In this document: piece by piece, positions 42,380 to 48,035 of the stretch
How the letters are laid out: the number at the start of each line of letters is the position of its first letter
How positions within the stretch are numbered: the first letter of the stretch is position 1
NCBI GenBank assembly: GCA_022548915.1
Contig: JAKZES010000043.1
Location: 1-48,035, forward strand
Direction: 5' to 3'
DNA length: 48,035 nucleotides
Source: Verrucomicrobiaceae bacterium E54
Lineage (GTDB): Bacteria > Verrucomicrobiota > Verrucomicrobiia > Verrucomicrobiales > Akkermansiaceae
The notes under the pieces: model-generated
The model's input: the letters and a program-made list of their open reading frames with translations, nothing else
Database searches by the model: none
What the model was told of the DNA's origin: nothing
Made by a program: the position numbers and the translations under genes

Positions 42380-43287
42380 TCTGGAAGCTCCCGCAGCGTG
42401 AAGTCCGCTTTCCCCGCCGCCCGCTGGTGATGGGGATCATCAACGTCAACGACGATTCCTTTTCCGGCGACGGCACGCTCGATCTCGCTGAGGCGCTGGC
42501 CATCGCCAGGGCCCAGGCCGAGGCCGGAGCGGACGTCATCGACGTGGGGGCGGAAAGCGCCCGCACCAACCGCCAGGCGGTTGCCGTCGACGAGGAGGTC
42601 CGGCGCTTTGCGGGCTTCCTCGAGGCCTGGCCGGAGGTGGTGGCCAAGACGAAGCGGCGCGACGCGGATCAGCTCTGGCCGCCGGTCGTTTCGGCCAACA
42701 CCTGGCGACCGGAGGTGGTCGCGGCGGTGCTGCCTCTCGGCGTCGAGCTGGTCAACGACATGGGCGGCCTGCCGGACGACCGCAACGCGCGCTTGTGCGC
42801 CGCAGCCGGCGCGTCGCTGCTGATCATGCACACCATCGGCCCGCCGAAGGTGGCGCAGCTCGAGCAGCGCTGGCCGGATGTGATGGCGGCGCTTGAGGAG
42901 TTTTTCGACGAAAAGATCCGCATGGCGGAAGAGGCGGGCTTGCCCAGGGAGGCGATCGTGCTCGATCCGGGGATCGATTTCGCCAAGCAGCGTGACGACA
43001 ACCTGACGATTTATCGCGAACTCGAGCGGCTGAACCGTTTCGGACGTCCGCTGATGGTTCCGGTGAGCCGCAAGACCATGATTGGCGAGGTGCTCGACCT
43101 CCCCGAGCCCGCGGACCGCGACGCCGGAACCATGGCCTGCATCGCCGCCGCCGTCCGCCGCGGGGCGGCGATGGTCCGCGTCCACGAGGTCGCCGGGGCG
43201 TGGCAGGCGGTGAGGATGCTGCAGGCGACGGGGAGTGGCGCTTTCCACCCGTCCCCCGAAGCCCTGGCGAAGGGGGAAGCGCCATGA
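42376..43287 (+). CDS. folP: Dihydropteroate synthase-like protein (divergent)
   Basis: A 303-residue TIM barrel of the pterin-binding family. Seen: VMGIINVNDDSFSGDG (usually VTPDSFSDGG), GADVIDVGAESAR (usually IGGESTRPG), VSANTW with N108 where most enzymes have a catalytic Asp, VNDMGG, LDPGIDFAKQRDDNL, PVSRKTMIG and RVHEV with R268 and H270. The main pterin and pABA residues are mostly there but several signature positions have changed, so this may be a paralog with another pterin substrate. The C-terminal 15 residues come from a palindromic repeat. The start overlaps the hydrolase stop. Confidence 0.75.
   Translation: MIWKLPQREVRFPRRPLVMGIINVNDDSFSGDGTLDLAEALAIARAQAEAGADVIDVGAESARTNRQAVAVDEEVRRFAGFLEAWPEVVAKTKRRDADQLWPPVVSANTWRPEVVAAVLPLGVELVNDMGGLPDDRNARLCAAAGASLLIMHTIGPPKVAQLEQRWPDVMAALEEFFDEKIRMAEEAGLPREAIVLDPGIDFAKQRDDNLTIYRELERLNRFGRPLMVPVSRKTMIGEVLDLPEPADRDAGTMACIAAAVRRGAAMVRVHEVAGAWQAVRMLQATGSGAFHPSPEALAKGEAP
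43230..43284. repeat. Palindromic repeat inside the folP tail
   Basis: GGGAGTGGCGCTTTCC (43230-43244) and GGGGGAAGCGCC (about 43273-43284) are inverted partners. The left end matches the end of the 1732-1941 element. The sequence is read as the last residues of the folP product (GSGAFHPSPEALAKGEAP). Confidence 0.45.
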
Positions 43288-43484
43288 CGGGGCGGGGCGG
43301 CTTTCATCCGCGTGATGCGGCCGACCTCGTGAAAGGACGTCGTGAATGTCCTGGCCCGAACGGCACTACTTCAGGCGTGCTTTCACGATTCGAGGTGGCT
43401 CAGACCTTCGACCTTCAGACCGGGTTGCCCGCTTGAAGAAGTGTCGTTCGTCCCGAACCAAGACCGGGATTTCGCCGCTCCGCC

Positions 43485-45218
43485 CTACTCCACCTTCACC
43501 TGCACCCCTTTCGGTGGGACGACGAAGTGACCGAGGAGTTTCCCTTCGGCACTCTCCACCAACCAGGTCGCGCCGACATGGGTTCGGAGCAGGCGTTGCG
43601 AGGCCTTCGCCATTTCGCCGCGGGGCTCGCGGCTCCCGTCGGGATCGAGCCACAGCAGGCGGACCGGCTCGGATTTCATGTTGCGGACGATGACCGGAAC
43701 GGCTGCTCCTTCGGCCACGGACGGGGGCGCCTCGACGTCGCGGGTCAGGCGGATGCGCGGGGCCTTGGCCAGTTCCGGGGCAAGGGCCTCGGGAGTATTG
43801 AGCGGCTCCGGGTCCTGCGGCCCGAGTTGGCGCATCCGGTCCAGCGTGGCGGCGTGAGCGGCATCCCCGGCCAGGTTCACGTGCTCGTAGGGATCGTTGC
43901 GGATGTCGTAGAGTTCCTCGCCGCCGTTCCGATAGTGGATGTAGCGAAAGTCTTTTCCCGAAACGGCGAAGTCGCCGGGGTGGTCGAGTTGGGTGATCGC
44001 GACGTGCGGCCAGTCGGTGTCGGGATCGGCCAGCAGCGGGGTGAGGTCGCGGCCGCCGACCGGCAGGTCTTCGCGGTCGGGGACCCCGGTCAGGGTCAGC
44101 AGGGTGCGGAAGGTGTCGAAGGTCGAGACCGGCTGGTCGCGACGTCCCGGCCTGGTGCCCTCGGGCAGGCCCGGGCAACCCGGTGGCACCGCGATGAGGA
44201 AGGGGACGCGGGTGCAGGCCCTCCAGCCGGTGAATTTCTGCCAGTGTTCCTTCTCGCCGAGGTGCCAGCCGTGGTCGCCCCAGAGGACCACGATCGTGCT
44301 GTCGCGGCGCGGGGATTTCTCCAAGGCGTCGAGCACGCGGCCCAGCATGGCATCGGCGAAGTGGATCGACGCGAGGTAGCCCTGGACGCCGGCTCGCCAT
44401 TCGCCGTGCCAGAGGATGTGCGGGAAATAGCGGTTTCGAGCCAGCTTGCGGCCGGCCGGTGGAACGTCGTCGAGGTCGTCGGCGCGGTAGCCCGGAGGCA
44501 GTTGGATCTCGTCGATCGGAAACGGCTCGAAGTACTTGCGCGGGACGAACCACGGCTCGTGCGGACGGTAGATGCCGCAGGCCAGGAAGAAGGGTTTTTC
44601 GGGTGGCTGCGCGAGTTGTTCGGCCACCCATCCGCTCACCGCGTGGTCGCCGCCGAATTCCTCGTCGCTGCAATCGAGTGGTCCCCAGTCGGTTTCGATG
44701 TACTGCCACGGCCCCCCTCGGGGAAGCGAGACCGGGCGCTTTTCCGGATAGAGGGTGAAGGGGAATGGATCGTCGTCCTTCTTGTCCGGGAAGTAGGCGT
44801 CCCAGCTCGGCGGATCGATCACGTAGTGGAGGATCTTTCCGGACCCCGACGAGTGGTAGCCGTGGTTGGAGAAGTGGCGCGGCATCAGGGTCACGTCGGG
44901 CATCACCTGACGCAGCGGCTGGGTGTTCTGATAGAGGCCCGACCTCCACGGGGCGACGCCGCTCATGATCGCGGCGCGGACCGGGCCGCAGGCGGGTGCG
45001 ATGCAGTGGGCATTGGTGAAGAGCACGCTCTGTCCGGCGAGGCGGTCGAAGTGGGGCGTGATCGTCTGCGGGTGACCCCCGAGCGGCGAAATCCAGTCGT
45101 TGAGATCGTCGACCGCGATAAACAGGATGTCCGGGCGACGGGCGGCGGACGCCTCGGTGCCAGGCAGCAAGGCGCCAAGCATTGCGAGCTGGATGATGAG
45201 GTGGATCGAGCGGTGCAT
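43485..45218 (-). CDS. Type I sulfatase with a C-terminal VHL-like beta domain
   Basis: A 577-residue exported sulfatase. ATG 45218 gives a signal peptide (MHRSIHLIIQLAMLGALLPG). Metal-binding D37-D38 and the formylglycine motif C77-G-P-V-R81 are present, then HFSNHGYHSSGSGKILH, PHEPWFVP and VLWGDHGWHLGEKEHW, the usual order in iduronate sulfatase-like enzymes. It removes sulfate from a polysaccharide or glycan after maturation by a formylglycine-generating enzyme (not in the window). The last about 75 residues (VPVIVRNMKSEPVRLLWLD ... GATWLVESAEGKLLGHFV) look like a VHL-type beta domain. Confidence 0.88.
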   Translation of the reverse strand: MHRSIHLIIQLAMLGALLPGTEASAARRPDILFIAVDDLNDWISPLGGHPQTITPHFDRLAGQSVLFTNAHCIAPACGPVRAAIMSGVAPWRSGLYQNTQPLRQVMPDVTLMPRHFSNHGYHSSGSGKILHYVIDPPSWDAYFPDKKDDDPFPFTLYPEKRPVSLPRGGPWQYIETDWGPLDCSDEEFGGDHAVSGWVAEQLAQPPEKPFFLACGIYRPHEPWFVPRKYFEPFPIDEIQLPPGYRADDLDDVPPAGRKLARNRYFPHILWHGEWRAGVQGYLASIHFADAMLGRVLDALEKSPRRDSTIVVLWGDHGWHLGEKEHWQKFTGWRACTRVPFLIAVPPGCPGLPEGTRPGRRDQPVSTFDTFRTLLTLTGVPDREDLPVGGRDLTPLLADPDTDWPHVAITQLDHPGDFAVSGKDFRYIHYRNGGEELYDIRNDPYEHVNLAGDAAHAATLDRMRQLGPQDPEPLNTPEALAPELAKAPRIRLTRDVEAPPSVAEGAAVPVIVRNMKSEPVRLLWLDPDGSREPRGEMAKASQRLLRTHVGATWLVESAEGKLLGHFVVPPKGVQVKVE

Positions 45219-45267
45219 GGCGCCGAAACATGCCGGACGCCTTCGGAGGTGGCGAGCAATCTCTCGG

Positions 45268-45780
45268 CTACGCCCCGCCCGTTTCAAGGCATCCCTTGGG
45301 CCATTGCTTCGCTTGCGGGGCGTCCGCCGCGTCACCGTCGAACACGATCCGGCCGTTGCGGAAGATCAGGGTGCGGGAAGCAAGTTCGAAGGTCGATTCC
45401 CTGCATGGAATCATCATGACGGTCCGCCCGGTGAACAGGCGACGCAGGGCGGTGTGAAATGCCCATGCATCTTCTCCACCGAGCCTGCCGCCGGCTTCCT
45501 CGAAGAAGATCAACCTGGGCTTCCGGAGCATTGCGGATGCAATCGCGAGATGCTGGCACTGGCTCGCGCTGAGCGCCGGGCCTTTCTCGCCGACCCGGGT
45601 ATCGAGTCCGGCCGGAAGCTGCCGGATGAATGCATCCAAGGCCGCATCGTGAAGCGCTTGGTCAAGGCCGTCGGGGTCATCGATGCCGTAGAGCAGGTTC
45701 TGGTGCAGCGTTCCTGGAAGCATCACCGGATGCCTGGGAATGAAGGCAACGCCGGTTCGCCAGCTCCGGAGGTCGCGTAG
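45268..45780 (-). pseudogene. C-terminal fragment of an ABC transporter ATP-binding domain
   Basis: The frame reads LRDLRSWRTGVAFIPRHP-VMLPGTLHQNLLYG at the Q-loop, then ALSASQCQHLAIASAML (signature region, normally LSGGQ) and LIFFEEA (Walker B, normally with DEA/DEP). The Walker A half is missing: the frame runs into the IS left end at 45780. The signature is also degraded (LSASQ), so the gene was probably inactive or decayed. It is about 170 residues of a fusion-type exporter subunit. Confidence 0.75.
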
Positions 45781-46295
45781 TGTCCGGAAATTGGATTACA
45801 ACCGAATCGGCTGATACCCAGTAGGGTTGGGCCGCCAGTATTGGGGCCGATTTCTGGTCGTGTCCGGTGTCTTCGGGCGGTCAGACTGCGCCAATGAATG
45901 TGATGACCCTGATCGCGGCGGCGTTGACCGGCTGGATGAACCGTCCGCAGCAGGACGTGATCGAGTATCTTCGTGAAGAGGTCAGGGTGTTGAAGGAACT
46001 TCAGGGAAAGAAACGCCTGCGGTTTACTGACGACCAGAGGAGGCGCCTGGCGCGCAAGGCAAAGCGGATCCGCTTCGGGCGATTGAAGGAGATCGTGGGG
46101 CTGGCGACTCCGCAAACCCTGCTGGCGTGGCACCGGAAACTGATCGCGAAGAAGTACGATTCGAGCGGGAAACGCCGCCGGTCCGGTCGCCCGCCCACCC
46201 AAGAGGAGTTGAGGGATCTGGTGATCAGGATGGCGGAGGAGAACCGGGGTTGGGGCTACACTCGGATTCGGGGAGCGATGGCGAACCTGGAGTGA
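45781..46295 (+). mobile_element. Degraded IS3-like element (left end and part of the transposase)
   Basis: The element starts with TGTCCGGAAATTGG exactly where the ABC gene is broken; the TG start is typical of IS3-like ends. It carries the N-terminal part of an integrase-type transposase. No right end, inverted repeat partner or target-site duplication was found, so the element is truncated, probably by a deletion near 46292. Confidence 0.6.
45894..46295 (+). pseudogene. Truncated integrase-type transposase
   Basis: From ATG 45894 about 133 residues read REEVRVLKELQGKKRLRFTDDQRRRLARKAKRI, TPQTLLAWHRKLIAKKYD, GRPPTQEELRDLV and ENRGWGYTRIRGAMANLE. This is the helix-turn-helix and linker part of the integrase-type transposases found in Planctomycetes and Verrucomicrobia. 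The catalytic DDE core that should follow GAMANL is missing, so it cannot be active. Confidence 0.75.
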
Positions 46296-46408
46296 TTCTG
46301 TATGAACCACCAACCTGTATGTTCGCGATCCCGACAACCCCGTCTCGATGGGGGCGACCGGGGGAATCGCCGATTCTGTCGGGAGGAGCAGATCCCGTGT
46401 CCAGGCCT

Positions 46409-46780
46409 TCAGGGCTTGGTGAGGAACTCCACGCGGTTGCGCCAATCCTCATCGCCGGCCCGCTCAGCGCGTTCCGCGATGGCCCGGGCGAGGGACTTGA
46501 AGTCGTTGGAGGCAAACGACTTTGCAGAGATGAAGATGACACCGGCATGATTCTCGCCGCAGACAGCGAAGTCAGACAGGATGGCCGGGATCGTGCGCAC
46601 GTCGAAGGTGACCAGCACTCGACCCTCCGCCGCGGCGGACCGCAGGATGCGCTCGTCCGGCTGGTTGGTGAATTGGCCGTCCTGCCACTGGTGGATGCTC
46701 ACGATATCGAGCAAAGGTGCCAGTGAGCGGACGACTTCGACCAACTTCGGGGAGAGGTGTTCATCAAGAAGCAGTTTCAT
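46409..46780 (-). CDS. DUF5615 PIN-like toxin
   Basis: A 123-residue protein: MKLLLDEHLSPKLVEVV is the classic start of DUF5615 PIN-like proteins, with the first acidic residue D7; then DIVSIHQWQDGQFTNQPDERILRSAAAEGRVLVTFDV with further Asp residues, and a helical C-terminus. PIN-domain proteins are Mg-dependent RNases. ATG 46780 overlaps the antitoxin stop (TGATG), so the two are co-translated. It forms a toxin-antitoxin pair with the gene upstream. Confidence 0.85.
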   Translation of the reverse strand: MKLLLDEHLSPKLVEVVRSLAPLLDIVSIHQWQDGQFTNQPDERILRSAAAEGRVLVTFDVRTIPAILSDFAVCGENHAGVIFISAKSFASNDFKSLARAIAERAERAGDEDWRNRVEFLTKP

Positions 46781-47205
46781 CACTCTCTGGCGACCGCCTT
46801 TTCGAGAGTTGGCAGGATCGCCTTGAGGGCTGCGAAGTCGTCGCGGGCGTCGAAGGTGCGGTCATCCTCGGCGACTTCCTCATGGTAGGCTCCGGTATAG
46901 GCCCAGGCCGACTCCACCTTCCAGAGCGGCCAGCCGTAGTGGGTCGCCACCTCCCGCAGGTTGCCCTCATAATCGCGCACCGTGCGGGCGAAAAGATGCA
47001 CCGGCACCCGGGTTTCCGATACAAAGGCCAGCCGGCCGTCGGGCGTGTCCCGAAAGTCGACGCCCCGGTAGGTTTCCATTCGGCGCGATTCCTCAAGGAT
47101 GCGGGCTGCCGCCGAGCCCGCGGTTCCCATCTTGTGAGTACGTCGCTCAAGCCAAGCGCGGGTGTCCGGCGGGACCCGGACGCTGATGGTGGTGGTCTTG
47201 CTCAT
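46780..47205 (-). CDS. RHH/DUF433-type antitoxin partner
   Basis: A 141-residue protein. The first about 45 residues (TTTISVRVPPDTRAWLERRTHKMG) read as a ribbon-helix-helix DNA-binding strand and helices; the rest (VSETRVPVHLFARTVRDYEGNLREVATHYGWPLWKVESAWAYTG) is a DUF433 domain. DUF433 proteins are the usual partners of DUF5615 toxins. It probably binds the palindrome-like AT-rich region in front of it. The C-terminal helix (DDFAALKAILPTLEKAVA) is likely to contact the toxin. Confidence 0.82.
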   Translation of the reverse strand: MSKTTTISVRVPPDTRAWLERRTHKMGTAGSAAARILEESRRMETYRGVDFRDTPDGRLAFVSETRVPVHLFARTVRDYEGNLREVATHYGWPLWKVESAWAYTGAYHEEVAEDDRTFDARDDFAALKAILPTLEKAVARE

Positions 47206-47225
47206 GAACTGGTCCTATTGGAGGG

Positions 47226-47254
47226 AGTGTAATAAATTCATTCAATTATTGCAA
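47226..47254 (-). promoter_or_regulatory. Possible promoter of the DUF433/DUF5615 module
   Basis: On the minus strand, TTGCAA (47249-47254) and TACACT (47226-47231) are separated by 17 bases, fitting a sigma70-type promoter for the antitoxin gene starting at 47205. The spacer is AT-rich and nearly palindromic (AATAAATT ... AATTATT), so it may be the repressor site. Judged by eye only. Confidence 0.4.
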
Positions 47255-47788
47255 GCGTTTCCCGTCCCGTGGTTTCTCGCATCAGAGAGACACCTGTGCA
47301 AACGGATTCGGAATCCCGTAAGCCACGCATCGTCAACGGATTCTGCTTCCTGAAGAACAGAGAGTGCTAATGATTACCGGAGTCCTTGGGGACCCTTGCA
47401 GAGCTCCAACTTATGCTGCCTTCGTGAAGGGCAGATTTCCTCGTAATAGAACGATGGGCTTCGGTTGAGTCGCTGCGGCACCTACACTCAGGAGCCATAG
47501 GGTAGGCCGAATCTGCCCCGTAATGTTCCCATTCCTGTTCCCACTTTGGGTGGTCTGACGCGGCGGATTCCGCCGAAAGATTAAAAGATGGGGGAAGTAC
47601 GCGGACTGGGATTGACTCCTCCGACGTCCGCGGGATCCGTCCATGCCAGTTTGGCTCTCTGCGTTCGCAGAAGAATGCCGCCGTTACGGACGGCTTCCTG
47701 CATTCGAACCCGCTGGGTTCGAGTCTCCCCGGACCCCGTGGGAGAAAAGCTGTTTCACGAGGGAAAACGGCTTAGAAAGGAGAAAAAG
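47255..47788. other. Non-coding region with tRNA-like remnants
   Basis: No convincing gene is present. It contains a 17-base direct copy of the tRNA-Lys 3' end (47595-47611), and a stretch at about 47700-47728 that resembles the T-arm and acceptor of another tRNA (GGGTTCGAGTC, CGGACCC), with a possible partner GGATCCG near 47633. These look like scars of integration at tRNA genes. Confidence 0.45.
47595..47611. repeat. Duplicate of the tRNA-Lys 3' end (possible attachment site)
   Basis: AAGTACGCGGACTGGGA is identical to 47786-47802, which covers the last 14 bases of the tRNA-Lys gene plus three downstream. Such direct repeats are left by tyrosine recombinases that integrate at tRNA 3' ends. 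The 191-bp spacing is far too small for an intact element. Confidence 0.6.
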
Positions 47789-47861
47789 TACGCGGACTGG
47801 GACTCGAACCCAGGACCAATCGGTTAAAAGCCGAGTGCTCTACCAACTGAGCTATCCGCGC
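47789..47861 (-). tRNA. tRNA-Lys (anticodon UUU)
   Basis: A 73-nt tRNA read on the minus strand: acceptor GCGCGGA/TCCGCGT (a G-U at 1:72), D-arm AGCTCAGTTGGTAGAGC, anticodon loop CTTTTAA giving anticodon UUU, and T-arm GGGTTCGAGTCCC. The discriminator is A and no CCA is encoded. A five-T run follows the 3' end directly. The 3' end is duplicated at 47595. Confidence 0.95.
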
Positions 47862-48035
47862 TTGTTGGGCCAGAGGGCGGGGAGGGGGTAGGGAGGCTCC
47901 GGAGCCTTGGCAAGACGAATTTCTTGGGAATCCCGGCTCGCGCAGGGCGTTTGTGTCGCAGGAGTTGCGGGGCCTCTGTTGCAAGGGATGTTTCCTTTTT
48001 GCTAGACATTGCCCTCAAAACCGGCAGGTTATCCG

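Noticed and set aside
43366-45419. Two frames of about 620-630 residues, one on each strand, over the sulfatase gene
   Set aside because: The sulfatase frame has the C-x-P-x-R site and metal residues; the other two are alternative-frame shadows.
47411-47644. A 77-residue minus-strand frame in the tRNA-proximal gap
   Set aside because: It lacks a ribosome-binding site and domain, has mixed composition and crosses the duplicated tRNA end. It may be a relic of an integrated element, but that is not supportable.
47633-47730. A possible second, complete tRNA on the plus strand
   Set aside because: The acceptor ends pair at six of seven positions, but the T-stem and D-arm do not fold properly and no anticodon arm is clear. 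It is treated as a remnant at most.
1-48035. CRISPR array or prophage
   Set aside because: No regularly spaced direct repeats of 25-40 bases and no cas, capsid, terminase or tail genes were seen. The repeats present are palindromic singletons or pairs.

Overview
The window is GC-rich, densely coded DNA from a diderm bacterium, most likely a member of the Verrucomicrobiota (Verrucomicrobiales, Haloferula/Luteolibacter-like). The clues are a PEP-CTERM sorting tail, a DUF1592/DUF1552 pair with a cytochrome-c-like N-terminus, a secreted sulfatase, thrombospondin type 3 repeats, LptE/BamD-like outer-membrane lipoproteins, and several families of short palindromic intergenic repeats. The taxon is inferred from gene content; no marker gene was aligned.

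Layout. 1-2.4 kb: the end of an unknown gene, two overlapping paralogous secreted proteins (the first with PEP-CTERM), a MITE-like repeat and a small membrane protein. 2.4-6.9 kb: a DUF455 ferritin-like/ATP-grasp fusion, then pruA and proC. 6.9-11.3 kb (minus): a tight four-gene operon of exported proteins whose second gene has Ca-binding TSP3 repeats and a C-terminal domain resembling clan CD (caspase/gingipain-like) cysteine peptidases. 11.4-15.0 kb: a single-chain restriction-modification enzyme with a REP doublet inserted in frame. 15.1-18.3 kb (minus): BamD-like and LptE-like lipoproteins, rsmI and a TIM-barrel isomerase. 18.5-24.3 kb: a TPR protein, ispH, a class III adenylate cyclase and an EamA transporter. 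24.4-28.9 kb: small membrane and lipoprotein genes among palindromic repeats, a fused siroheme decarboxylase, a coiled-coil secreted protein and a GntR/FCD regulator. 29.1-33.9 kb: a fabG-acp-flippase-patatin-CPBP operon and a GT4 glycosyltransferase. 34.3-35.7 kb: a Phd/ParE toxin-antitoxin module with its operator, and a DUF4019 protein. 35.8-39.4 kb: the DUF1592/DUF1552 pair. 39.5-43.3 kb: a lipoprotein hydrolase, a beta-hydroxyacid dehydrogenase, an alpha/beta hydrolase and a divergent dihydropteroate synthase. 43.5-48 kb: a sulfatase with a VHL-like tail, an ABC ATPase cut by a degraded IS, a second toxin-antitoxin module, and tRNA-Lys with a duplicated 3' end.

Housekeeping genes (proC, ispH, rsmI, LptE/BamD, tRNA-Lys) alternate with accessory material (restriction-modification enzyme, two toxin-antitoxin modules, IS remnant, repeats). 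The strongest candidates for new biology are the exported clan CD-like operon, the in-frame REP doublet in the restriction-modification enzyme, the DUF455/ATP-grasp fusion and the VHL-tailed sulfatase. Everything here was read by eye; no search or alignment was run.
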